NCBI GenBank assembly: GCA_021324455.1
Contig: JAJPJA010000096.1
Location: 1-56,989, forward strand
Reading direction: 5' to 3'
Source of the DNA: Pseudomonadota bacterium
Lineage (GTDB): Bacteria; Desulfobacterota; Binatia; Binatales; Binataceae
Length of the DNA: 56,989 nt
In this document: positions 26,636 to 35,025 of the stretch, piece after piece
Position numbering within the stretch: the stretch's first letter is position 1
Layout of the letters: each line of letters begins with the position of its first letter
Notes under the pieces: model-generated
The model's input: the letters and a program-made list of their open reading frames with translations, nothing else
Database searches by the model: none
What the model was told of the DNA's origin: nothing
Made by a program: the position numbers and the translations under genes

Positions 26636-27778
26636 ATGGAAGACGACCCCAAAGAGTTCAAGGCCCCCGAACCCGGCCGCTTCTTCTATGCCGGCTGGAT
26701 CATCGCAATCGTTGTCCTGATGGCGGCGACCGCCGGACTGGTGCTGGCGCGCGAGCGCTGGCTCAATCATCAGACCACCGGACTGGCGCAAAGCGCGGCC
26801 GCCGGCCCCCACGTGCTGGTGGCGCAGGTCGCGCGCAATCCCACCACTCGTACGCTGCGCCTGCCCGTAAGCGTGCGCGGCTTCGACGAGACCGAGATCT
26901 ACGCCAAGGTCCCCGGCTATCTCAAAGATATTTATGTGGACAAGGGCGACCGCGTCCGCGCCGGCCAGATCCTGGCCAGGATCGACTCGCCCGAAACCGA
27001 TCAGCAGGTAGCCAACTACCGCGCCAATTACGAACTGGCCCGCATCACTCTGGAGCGCGATCGCGTGCTGCTGCAAAAGGGCGTGATCGCGCGCCAGGAC
27101 TATGACAATCAGGACGCCGCGATGCGTCAGGCCAGGGCCACCCTCGAGCAGTACCGCATGCTCCAGGGATACGAAGTTATCCGCGCGCCGTTCGACGGTA
27201 TCGTGTCCGCGCGCAACGTCGATCCCGGACACCTGGTGCCCGCCCCTACCGGCGGCACCAGCACCGCCGACGCGATCCTCGCTATCGCGCGGCTCAAGCC
27301 GCTGCGCGTGTTTGCCTACGTGCCGCAGAGCGTCACCCCGTTCATCAGGAACGGCGATCAGGCCGCGGTCAAGGTCAACGAATATCCGCAGCGCGAGTTC
27401 AAGGGCACGGTCACGCGGCATCCCGAGGCCCTCTCGCCCAATTCGCGCACGATGCTGGTCGAAGTCGATCTTCCCAACGACGACAACGCGCTCCTGCCCG
27501 GAATGTACGGCATGGCGACGTTTGTCGTTAACGTTGGGGAAGGCGCCCCGGTCGTGCCCGACGACGCGTTGATCTTCCGCGACGACAAGGTCTATGTGCC
27601 GATCGTGCGCAACAACCGTCTGCATCTGGCCGAGGCCACCCTCGGCTATGACAACGGCGTCGCGGTCCAGGTTACCAAAGGAGTGAATTATGGCGACCTG
27701 GTGGCGCTCAACGTCGGTCAGGCGGCGCGCGAAGGCGAGCCGGTACAGCCCGTGCGCAGCAATCAGCCCGGCGGCTGA
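26636..27778 (+). CDS. RND efflux periplasmic adaptor (HlyD/MFP family)
   Basis: 380 residues. An N-terminal membrane anchor (about 16-37) precedes a barrel-sandwich hybrid half (YAKVPGYLKDIYVDKGDRVRAGQ followed by LARIDSPE), a short alpha-hairpin (LERDRVLLQKGVIARQDYDNQ), the second lipoyl-like half (VIRAPFDGIVSARNVDPGHLV), and beta-barrel and membrane-proximal domains. It bridges the RND pump to an outer-membrane channel that must be encoded elsewhere. Confidence 0.9.
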   Translation: MEDDPKEFKAPEPGRFFYAGWIIAIVVLMAATAGLVLARERWLNHQTTGLAQSAAAGPHVLVAQVARNPTTRTLRLPVSVRGFDETEIYAKVPGYLKDIYVDKGDRVRAGQILARIDSPETDQQVANYRANYELARITLERDRVLLQKGVIARQDYDNQDAAMRQARATLEQYRMLQGYEVIRAPFDGIVSARNVDPGHLVPAPTGGTSTADAILAIARLKPLRVFAYVPQSVTPFIRNGDQAAVKVNEYPQREFKGTVTRHPEALSPNSRTMLVEVDLPNDDNALLPGMYGMATFVVNVGEGAPVVPDDALIFRDDKVYVPIVRNNRLHLAEATLGYDNGVAVQVTKGVNYGDLVALNVGQAAREGEPVQPVRSNQPGG

Positions 27779-27892
27779 AAATGTTTACCTGCGGGCGCAG
27801 CCGTTTGGTTCCCGCCGGTCTTCCGATTGCCACCGGACCGACGATCTGTTAGACCCAGAGCGTTCCGTTCCACGTTGGAGGAGTTCGCATCT

Positions 27893-27958
27893 TTGAATGC
27901 GGATTTTGAAGACGTGGCGGTCGTCCGTAAATTGAGCCGGGTGCACCCGGCTCGATAA
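27893..27958 (+). other. Possible leader ORF upstream of the CHAT gene
   Basis: A TTG with GGAGGAG 9 nt upstream opens a 21-codon frame (NADFEDVAVVRKLSRVHPAR after the start). Its TAA ends 3 nt before ATG 27962, and its 3' end lies in the palindrome. It may be a leader peptide coupling translation to the CHAT gene, or chance. Confidence 0.25.
27934..27953. promoter_or_regulatory. Perfect 20-bp palindrome upstream of the CHAT-phosphoesterase pair
   Basis: GAGCCGGGTGCACCCGGCTC is exactly self-complementary and ends 8 nt before ATG 27962. There is no T-run behind it, so it is not a typical terminator for the RND genes. It could be an operator for a dimeric regulator, or an RNA hairpin that limits access to the ribosome site. 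Confidence 0.5.
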
Positions 27959-27961
27959 GGG

Positions 27962-30900
27962 ATGACAAACCTCCGGCGGTTCGGCCAAAGGAGGGGATGG
28001 AGACCACTCCCGGTGCTAGCCGCAATTCAGTTCCCGCTGTGCGACTGCCGCCCGTTTCTTGCGCTTCCCGACAATGCCGCGCCGCTGGCCCGATGGGTCG
28101 GCGCGCGCAGCGGCCAGCGCCTGGAGTTTCTCCGCGGCATCGGGCGCGTGGACCGGCCGCGGAGCGCGGAGGATCGCGCCTGGGTCGACGAGGAATTCTT
28201 CTGCCACGCGAACAGGGCCGTAAGCCTGCCCTCGCTGGAGCAGATGCGGCTGGGCGATCGGCCCGCCCAATTCATTCCCACCGGAGCCTTCTACCGCTTG
28301 CTTTACGACGGCCAGGCGGTGGCCCAGATCCATGTTGGCGTGCGGCATTCGCGATGGGCCGCGCCGCTGCGGGGCGTCGATCAACGCGCCCTGTTGCTGA
28401 TCGTCGAAGACTTCCTGTACCTCCCCAGCCGCGCGGGCAAGGATTCGATTCGTCCGCTGGCGCTGCAGGGTGCGGCCGTGGCCCAGGCCTACTTTCGCGC
28501 CACCACCGAACATAACGGGGCCAACCAACCCCCGCGCATCGAGGGCATAGTCGATTACGGCAATCCCATCGTCATCGCGGAACTCGAACCGGGCGAATCC
28601 CTGGAGCCGCTGCCCGGCTGCGTCCTGGACAAGTCGCTGGTGGGGGGCGTTGAAGCCGCGATTTTCAGAATCAGGACCACCTGGGGTCCGGTGACCGTCT
28701 GCGTGCTGCGCGCCGGTGATGCGACGCCTGCGGCGCTGCGCAACCTCCGCCTGTGCGTGCTGCGCCTGCACGCCGAACGCGAAGTCCTCGACCTGGTCCT
28801 CAAGCAGATCAAACGCGGCCGCATCCCGACCAAATCCGAAAAGCTCGACGCCTACCTCAATCAGGCTACCCGCGTGGTGGCGCAAAGACAGAAGTACGGG
28901 ATCGCACAGTCGGCCGTTGCCCGGGCGCTGGACGGCCAGGCGGTCCAGGCACTGCCCGTGCGCTACGAAGGTATCCGCCCGCAAATCCTGCGCAAAACCA
29001 AACAATACGATGATGCGCGCGGCCATCTGCGAGTGGTCAACACGCTGGCGGCGGACGCTCCTGCAACCCCGCTGCTCAGCGCGCAGGATACGATCGTCAC
29101 CGGCGCCGGCCTTTCCGAGATAAATCAGGCCGAACTGCATTGGAACACCCGGTTTCCGCGCGACGCGGCGGCGAACGCCAGCAGGGCTATCTTCTCCTCG
29201 ATCGATTACCTGCTCGAAACCGGTTTCGAGACGCTTGCCGACCCCGGCGGCCTCGCCAGCATCAGACTTGAGCACGACCGGCTGAGCGCTGAAAACATTC
29301 CGCTGGAGGTCAGCTTTAGAATCTCGGCTGACGGCGACTTGCTGCGGCCGGCCAATAAACCCGATCAGGCGCCGGCGCGCTCGATCGTCAGTCCGCCGAT
29401 GCCCTGTGTTGCGGGTATCGGCACGCCGCGATTTCCCTTCATGGTGCGGGCGCCGCATTCGGGATCGATCGATTTGGAGCTGGCCGCGATCATCAAAAAC
29501 GCGGTGCGATTCACTCATAGTCTGACTCTGCGCGTGATCGGATTGCCCGGCGAAGCGGAGCCGGCCCAGCCCGCACCTGATCCCTCGCCCGCGCTGCTGA
29601 AGCCAACCAGCGGCGAGCCGCTGGGGGCGGTCTCGCTGCCCGCGCAGGAGCGCACGCAGGCCACGCTGATGGTGGAGCGCGCCAGCGCCGAGGGCCGCGA
29701 CTGGTTTTCGATTCAGCTCGCCTGCGCCGACTGGTCGCCGCAGGTCAATTCCGCCTGCGACATCCCGTCGATCAACAACTTCATCATCAAGATGCGCGAA
29801 ACTTTGGTCGGACTCTCGCGCCAATACCGTCCGCAAACCGCGATTGGTCCGGACAGCGGCGACGCGGCGTTTGCGATCGCCGCGCCGCAGGATGCGATGC
29901 TCCAGTTTGCGCAGCTCGGCTTCCGGCTGCATCAACTGGTATTCGGCGACCCATGCGAGGACAACCGCTGGAAAATAGCGATTGAGCTGGCCGGGCTGGG
30001 ACGCGGCGCTGCCGGTCCCGCACCCTTCGTCCAGGTATTCGGCAGCAACGTTCCGATTCCGTGGGCGCTGATATACGATTCGCGCGCGTATGCCTTCGTG
30101 CATGGAAACCCCGACCCCAAACGATTCCTGCGCGAGCCGCAAACCGCCGCCGACGTGGACCCGGAATGCTTCTGGGGCGCACGATGGGCGCTGTATCGTA
30201 CAATCCGCCAGAAACGATGCGCCGAAGCTCTCAATCCGGCCCCCGGTGCGGGATCGCTGGTCGCCTGTGTCAACCCGCATCTGGACAAGGAAATCCAGGA
30301 AGAATCCCGCCTGGAAGCGCGCGACGGCGTCAGCGTGGTGAAGAACCAGAAGAATTTCCTGCGTGCGATCTCGGCGGCTCCCGCTTTTGTCGAGAGCCGC
30401 GATCAGTTCCATGATTTTATCTGCAGCGACGATGCCGCCCGCTGCCAGTTGCTTTACTTCTTCTGTCACGCCGAAGCCGCCCACAGTCTGATGCCGAACA
30501 TGCTCGCCACTTCCAGCATTTTCGATGAAGCCGCCGCCATCCGGCTCGACGACCGCTACTCCGACAAGAAGATTTCCATCCGATGGATGGCGGAGGCGGC
30601 GCTGCAGGCGATGGTCAATGGCGGCGGTGTGGCCGGTCTGATGAAGACGAGCTTTATGCTGCGCAACCGCCCGCTGGTCTTTATGAATACATGCTCCTCG
30701 GCGGAAGGCGATGTGGCCTATCCCAGTCCGTTCATCGAGCATTTCAAGAGCACCTGGGGTGCGTCGGGTTTCGTCGGCACCGACTGGAAGATCCCCACGG
30801 TGTTTGCGGATCTTTTCGGTCGGCGGGTGCTGGACGCGATCGTGCGGTATCGGACGCCGATACTCAGTTCATTCCATCAGGTTATCTCCGCGGCCTTGAA

Positions 30901-30997
30901 AATGAATAATCCGTTCGGCCTCATTTACGGCATTTATGCGTCGCCGGAATGCGTCCTGCCGCGCACCGGGGGCCCGGAGGAAACACTCAATGGATAA
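27962..30997 (+). CDS. Large protein with C-terminal CHAT (caspase-like) protease domain
   Basis: 1011 residues from ATG 27962; a GTG at 28013 is an alternative, since AAAGGAGGGG (27987-27996) lies between. The C-terminal third has CHAT hallmarks: strand VQVFGSNVPIPWALIYD, catalytic His836 in LLYFFCHAEAAHS, catalytic Cys911 in LVFMNTCSSAEGD, and GASGFVGTDWKIPTVFADLFGRRVL. The N-terminal 650 residues match no domain I recognise. They include a helical segment near 265-282 (LRLHAEREVLDLVLKQI), a beta-rich region about 460-540 and a Pro-rich linker about 545-565. No membrane helix or signal peptide is visible. CHAT proteases act in cell-death and defence circuits, but the target here is unknown. 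The stop overlaps the next gene. Confidence 0.8.
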   Translation: MTNLRRFGQRRGWRPLPVLAAIQFPLCDCRPFLALPDNAAPLARWVGARSGQRLEFLRGIGRVDRPRSAEDRAWVDEEFFCHANRAVSLPSLEQMRLGDRPAQFIPTGAFYRLLYDGQAVAQIHVGVRHSRWAAPLRGVDQRALLLIVEDFLYLPSRAGKDSIRPLALQGAAVAQAYFRATTEHNGANQPPRIEGIVDYGNPIVIAELEPGESLEPLPGCVLDKSLVGGVEAAIFRIRTTWGPVTVCVLRAGDATPAALRNLRLCVLRLHAEREVLDLVLKQIKRGRIPTKSEKLDAYLNQATRVVAQRQKYGIAQSAVARALDGQAVQALPVRYEGIRPQILRKTKQYDDARGHLRVVNTLAADAPATPLLSAQDTIVTGAGLSEINQAELHWNTRFPRDAAANASRAIFSSIDYLLETGFETLADPGGLASIRLEHDRLSAENIPLEVSFRISADGDLLRPANKPDQAPARSIVSPPMPCVAGIGTPRFPFMVRAPHSGSIDLELAAIIKNAVRFTHSLTLRVIGLPGEAEPAQPAPDPSPALLKPTSGEPLGAVSLPAQERTQATLMVERASAEGRDWFSIQLACADWSPQVNSACDIPSINNFIIKMRETLVGLSRQYRPQTAIGPDSGDAAFAIAAPQDAMLQFAQLGFRLHQLVFGDPCEDNRWKIAIELAGLGRGAAGPAPFVQVFGSNVPIPWALIYDSRAYAFVHGNPDPKRFLREPQTAADVDPECFWGARWALYRTIRQKRCAEALNPAPGAGSLVACVNPHLDKEIQEESRLEARDGVSVVKNQKNFLRAISAAPAFVESRDQFHDFICSDDAARCQLLYFFCHAEAAHSLMPNMLATSSIFDEAAAIRLDDRYSDKKISIRWMAEAALQAMVNGGGVAGLMKTSFMLRNRPLVFMNTCSSAEGDVAYPSPFIEHFKSTWGASGFVGTDWKIPTVFADLFGRRVLDAIVRYRTPILSSFHQVISAALKMNNPFGLIYGIYASPECVLPRTGGPEETLNG

Positions 30998-32303
30998 GCA
31001 GGCGTTTGTTATCAGCGATCTGCATATCGGAGGCGGACCCGCCGATCCCCAGCTGGAGGACTTTGAACAGGATCAGGCCTTTGTAAAATTCGTCGACGCG
31101 ATCGCGCGCGACGGCATTACCCTGATCGTCAACGGCGATTTCATCGACTTTATCCAGATTCCACCCTACACAATTCCTCAACCGGACTACCTGCTGTGGA
31201 CCGTGCAGGCTTCGATGCAAAAGCTGCAATCCGCCGTTGCCGCGCACAGTGGATGCTTCCAGGCGCTCAAACGCTTCATTGCCGCCAACGGCCGGCTGCG
31301 CATCATGATCGGCAATCACGATCTGGACCTGGCCTGGGAAGAAGTACAAAAGCGGTTCCGTTCGCTGATCGGCGCCGCGCCGGAGCAGGCCGAATTCATT
31401 ATCGGACATGATTTCTATGAGGGCGTATGGATCGAGCACGGCCACGAGTTTACTCCCGAGAACTGTCCCGTCGATCCGGTCGCCTTTTTCCATGACTGGA
31501 ACGGCGACCGCTACCTTGAGCGGGTCTGGGGCACCGATTTCGTGCTGCGATTTTACAATGGCCTGGAACGCAGCCATCCTTACGCCGACAGCGTCAAACC
31601 CACCATCAGGGCGCTGTATTATGGACTCAAGAAAGGATGGGTTGGCGCGGCGGAATTATGCCGCCTGGCGCTGTTTCTGAAAGCGCGCGGGATTCTGTGG
31701 CGGGCCGCCTTGTCCGCCATGCTTGACGACAGCGCCGCGCCGGTTTCGACCGCCGCCGTGATGGCCGATCTCGACGATCCGGAATGGCAGGCTCTAATTG
31801 CCGAACGCGCCGCCGATCCCGAATTCGAACACCAGTTTCAGGCCGCGGCGCAGGCGCTCCCCGCGGACGAAAAGGAAATCCTCGGCCGCTCCGAACCGAT
31901 TCGCGTGGCCGATGCTGACGCCGCCTCTCTCACCCGCGAAACGCAGGCCGCCACGCTGGGTCTGTTTCGCCCCGACCGCGAGAGCCGCGCCGCCAGGGAT
32001 CGTCTGGCGAGACCCGGTGTAACTCATGTGGTGTTTGGCCATACCCACGAAGTGGTTAATGGCGGCGCCGGTGATGTAAAAGGCAGGTTGTTCAACACCG
32101 GGACCTGGATACCGCGCCTCGATCTCAATTCGCCCGAAATCAGACTTAAGATCAAACGCCAGGGCGGGCTGACGCTCGAGATGCTTAACGACAGCAAGCT
32201 GTACGTGTGCGACCGGCTTGCCGTTCACATCGTTCCGGATGAAAAGAACCAGGCGCGTGTAAAGCTGGTGGAAGTCCCCTCCTTTGAAGAATGGCGCGGC
32301 TGA
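30990..32303 (+). CDS. Calcineurin-like metallophosphoesterase
   Basis: 437 residues. The ATG overlaps the CHAT gene by 8 nt, and GGAGG is placed 9 nt upstream, so the pair is translationally coupled. All five metal-binding blocks are present: D10-x-H12, GDFID (D50), GNHD (N109, H110), H150/H152 in EHGHEF, and GHTH (H351, H353). An insertion of about 190 residues, largely helical, separates the last two blocks. The family includes nucleases, cyclic nucleotide phosphodiesterases, UDP-diacylglucosamine hydrolases and protein phosphatases. The substrate is unknown. The partner gene suggests a signalling or effector role. Confidence 0.85.
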   Translation: MDKQAFVISDLHIGGGPADPQLEDFEQDQAFVKFVDAIARDGITLIVNGDFIDFIQIPPYTIPQPDYLLWTVQASMQKLQSAVAAHSGCFQALKRFIAANGRLRIMIGNHDLDLAWEEVQKRFRSLIGAAPEQAEFIIGHDFYEGVWIEHGHEFTPENCPVDPVAFFHDWNGDRYLERVWGTDFVLRFYNGLERSHPYADSVKPTIRALYYGLKKGWVGAAELCRLALFLKARGILWRAALSAMLDDSAAPVSTAAVMADLDDPEWQALIAERAADPEFEHQFQAAAQALPADEKEILGRSEPIRVADADAASLTRETQAATLGLFRPDRESRAARDRLARPGVTHVVFGHTHEVVNGGAGDVKGRLFNTGTWIPRLDLNSPEIRLKIKRQGGLTLEMLNDSKLYVCDRLAVHIVPDEKNQARVKLVEVPSFEEWRG

Positions 32304-32374
32304 TGTTTCAATCTGTCGCTTGCCCCGTTGCCGCGTCCATGGTTTAACCCAGTCAACGAATCGCGAGGCAAACG

Positions 32375-33265
32375 ATGGCCAGAAAAACCCTGATCGAAGT
32401 TGCCCTCAACGGCGCCTGGACCCGCAAATACCAGCCCAAAATTCCGGTCACCGCGAAGGAGATCGTCAAGGACGGCGTGGATTGTATCAAAGCGGGAGCC
32501 GCCGTCATTCACGCGCACACCCTTGACCCCGACTCCAGACAGAATGGCGACGTGGATAATTGCGCCGCTTTTATTGACGGCATCCGCTCCCAGGTCGACG
32601 CCATCGTTTATCCCACCATCGTCGGCAAGCCCGACCCCGCCGATCCGGCCTGGCTGTGGCGTCCCACGGTTGAACTGGCCCGCCGCGGTATTTTGGAATG
32701 GGGCGTGCTCGATCCGGGTTCGGTCAACTTCTGCCGTATCGACGCCGGGCCCTCCGGCCTGGGCGGAATGGGCGGCAGCGGCCTTTACGCAAATCCCAAC
32801 AACAGCCTTGAGATGGCGGCGGGGCTCGCGGCCGAATACAAGTTCCATCCCGCCTATGCCTGCTACGAACCGGGATTCGTGCGTCAGGGCGCACTGCTCC
32901 ATCGCCATCATCCGACCATGCCGGTGCCGATCTATCGGATTATGTTTTCCACCGGGATGACCTTCAGCTTTCCCCCGGAACCGTGGGCGGTCGAAGCGTA
33001 TGCCAAATTGCTCGATCGATGCGCGCCCGGGTCGCCGTGGATGGTTGCCGGACTGGCGGTTGACGTGTTGCCCCTGATTCCTGTTGTCGTTGCGTTGGGC
33101 GGTGGCGTGCGGGTCGGCCTGGAGGACGCTCTGTTTGACACGCCGATGTCAAACGTCCAGATGGTCGAGGCGGCGGTCAAGGCGATTCAGAAGGCCGGCA
33201 GCGAGCCCGCCACCACCGCCGAAGTGCGGGCCGAACTCGCCCGCTATGCAATGCCCGCGGCTTAG
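32375..33265 (+). CDS. Beta-keto acid cleavage enzyme (BKACE/DUF849 family)
   Basis: A 296-residue TIM-barrel enzyme of the 3-keto-5-aminohexanoate cleavage family, which splits beta-keto acids with acetyl-CoA. Zinc ligands appear as HAH in AAVIHAHTLD and a Glu in RVGLED near the C-terminus. The usual GGHVRVG reads GGGVRVG here, a change of one conserved His. Substrate specificity cannot be read from the sequence. A good candidate start is ATG 32375 after a 71-nt gap from the phosphoesterase. Confidence 0.82.
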   Translation: MARKTLIEVALNGAWTRKYQPKIPVTAKEIVKDGVDCIKAGAAVIHAHTLDPDSRQNGDVDNCAAFIDGIRSQVDAIVYPTIVGKPDPADPAWLWRPTVELARRGILEWGVLDPGSVNFCRIDAGPSGLGGMGGSGLYANPNNSLEMAAGLAAEYKFHPAYACYEPGFVRQGALLHRHHPTMPVPIYRIMFSTGMTFSFPPEPWAVEAYAKLLDRCAPGSPWMVAGLAVDVLPLIPVVVALGGGVRVGLEDALFDTPMSNVQMVEAAVKAIQKAGSEPATTAEVRAELARYAMPAA

Positions 33266-33285
33266 AAAGGAACCGGCTGAGCCTG

Positions 33286-34281
33286 ATGCGAATTGGAATT
33301 ACACTGCCGGTCGAACCCTTTCAAAATCGCGGCATGATCGACCTCGTGCGCCGCCTCGAAGCGCTGGGCTACGAAGAGGTCTGGTCGCTGGAGTCGTATA
33401 CCACGGAGGCATTCAGCCCGCTGGCCGCGGTTGCCATGATCAGCGACAAGATGCGGCTGGGAACCGCTATCGTGCCTGTGTTCACGCGTCCGCCGGCGCT
33501 GATCGCGATGTCGGCGATGACCGTGCAGCAGCTCTCGGGCGGACGCTTTGTGCTGGGCCTGGGCATCTCCTCGCCGCAGATAATCGGGCAATGGATGGGC
33601 GTAGCGTTCGAGCGTCCGATTGCAAGGGTGCGGGATACCGTCGCCGCGGTGCGCGCCGCGCTGAGCGGCGAAAAGGTCACCTACAAGGGCAAGACCCTGT
33701 CGGTTAACGGATTCCGCCTCGACATGGAACGCGGCACGCCGCCGCCGATCTTTCTGGCTATCCAGGGCGCGCGCATGTGCCGGCTGGCGGGCGAACTGGC
33801 CGACGGGCTGATTACCAACTTTATCACCCCGCAGGCCCTGCCCGGGATGCTGCTTCATGTCGCCGAAGGCGCGCGCACCGCGAATCGCCCCGCGCCGCGC
33901 GAAGTTGTATGCCGTATCCTGACCATTGTCGACGAGGATCCGGAGCGCGTGGCCGCCGCGATGCGCCGCCACATCACTCCGTATCTGATCACGCCCGGCT
34001 ACAACAGATTTTTCGCCGAAATTGGATTCGAGCAGGAGGCCGACCAGGCTTTGCGGGCATGGAACGCCGGGGATCGCAAAAAAGCCACCGAGGTAGTCAG
34101 CGATCGGATGCTCAACGAAATCTATCTCCTGGGCAGCGGTGAGCATTGCCGCGAGCGCCTCAAGGCATTCGCCGCCGCCGGCGTCACCACGGTTGCGCTG
34201 TGGTTCGTGTCATTGGCCCGCACTCCCGAAGAACGCCGCGCAAATATATTATCCGCCATCGAAAAGCTGGCGCCGCACTGA
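33286..34281 (+). CDS. LLM-class flavin/F420-dependent oxidoreductase
   Basis: 331 residues of the luciferase-like fold: MRIGITLP start, LVRRLEALGYEEVWSLES, LGTAIVPVFTRPPALIAMSA and LSGGRFVLGLGISS. The set is most like F420-dependent members (SPQII motif region), but FMN use cannot be excluded. It lies 20 nt after the BKACE gene and is probably co-transcribed. It catalyses an oxidoreduction of an unknown substrate. Confidence 0.85.
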   Translation: MRIGITLPVEPFQNRGMIDLVRRLEALGYEEVWSLESYTTEAFSPLAAVAMISDKMRLGTAIVPVFTRPPALIAMSAMTVQQLSGGRFVLGLGISSPQIIGQWMGVAFERPIARVRDTVAAVRAALSGEKVTYKGKTLSVNGFRLDMERGTPPPIFLAIQGARMCRLAGELADGLITNFITPQALPGMLLHVAEGARTANRPAPREVVCRILTIVDEDPERVAAAMRRHITPYLITPGYNRFFAEIGFEQEADQALRAWNAGDRKKATEVVSDRMLNEIYLLGSGEHCRERLKAFAAAGVTTVALWFVSLARTPEERRANILSAIEKLAPH

Positions 34282-34365
34282 CATTTTCTCTCCCGGAAAT
34301 AATCGGTACGGTCCGCCGCCGCGCAAACATCGTTTCGCCCGCCGGAGCAGCCCTTCCCGGCCGCG

Positions 34366-34794
34366 TCAGCGCAGCCATCTGCGCGAGGCCTGGCGGATCG
34401 ATTTCAGAACGAAAATGAAGTCGTGCGAGGAACGCACTTCTCCCATCATTGCCACTTTGGACAGCATGCTCAGTTCGTCTTCGGTGATCTCGTAGCTGGT
34501 GCGCAAGGCATCGTCTTTCAGAAAACTGTCCCAGGCGGAGCCGTCCTGTGAATTCTTCGTGTCGGAAAGGAACGATGTAATCTTTGGGATAGTCAGCAAC
34601 AGCAAATCATGAGAATCCAAATCCAGGGCGTCGGCAAGCTTCGCCGTCAACTGGCGGGACGGGGTGCGTTTGCCCGCCTCAAGATTCGAAATATATGAGG
34701 CCGACGAGTTGATTTTCCGGGCGAGATGCTCCTGGGTCAGGCCGAGTTGGCGGCGGCGATCCCGAATCACGTGCTCGAATTTACGCGTTGCCAT
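34366..34794 (-). CDS. XRE-family regulator with novel C-terminal module
   Basis: 142 residues. The N-terminal HTH_XRE domain (about 6-62) reads IRDRRRQLGLTQEHLARKIN, then ASYISNLEAGKRTPS. Residues 86-139 form a separate helical module, including ITEDELSMLSKVAMMG, that recurs in the Crp-like regulator at 37514. It is the last gene after the ExeA-like ATPase on the same strand. AAAGGAACATCT precedes the ATG. Confidence 0.85.
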   Translation of the reverse strand: MATRKFEHVIRDRRRQLGLTQEHLARKINSSASYISNLEAGKRTPSRQLTAKLADALDLDSHDLLLLTIPKITSFLSDTKNSQDGSAWDSFLKDDALRTSYEITEDELSMLSKVAMMGEVRSSHDFIFVLKSIRQASRRWLR

Positions 34795-34805
34795 TAGATG
34801 TTCCT

Positions 34806-34991
34806 TTATTTTGCGGTTGCTTGAGATTCCTCGCCCCCCGGCTTTCCCGCGGATATCGACAGTCGGATGACCACTTTGGCGCCTTTTCGGCGGCGTTTCT
34901 GGCTGACGGATAACCGCGCCGGTAACATTTCGATACTCGCGCCGCCGCGCCTGTCGCGATTCAGCCGGACAGCGGAATTGCCGTCCGGCAA
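34806..34991 (-). CDS. Small basic protein between ATPase and XRE genes
   Basis: A frame of about 61 codons from a TTG. It could extend upstream with no start codon as far as the ATPase stop. The sequence is rich in Arg and Lys (SVSQKRRRKGAKVVIRLSIS) and ends 11 nt before the XRE ATG. No family is recognised. The evidence is the open frame and its tight fit in the operon only. Confidence 0.3.
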   Translation of the reverse strand: MPDGNSAVRLNRDRRGGASIEMLPARLSVSQKRRRKGAKVVIRLSISAGKPGGEESQATAK

Positions 34992-35025
34992 TTGGGCCGC
35001 CCGTGTGAATGCGCCTGCGATGTTT

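Noticed and set aside
27997..28515. Plus-strand frame with an excellent ribosome site (AAAGGAGGGG directly before ATG 27997)
   Set aside because: The product is Arg/Gly/Ala-rich and lies in the wrong frame inside the CHAT gene. It ends without family similarity.
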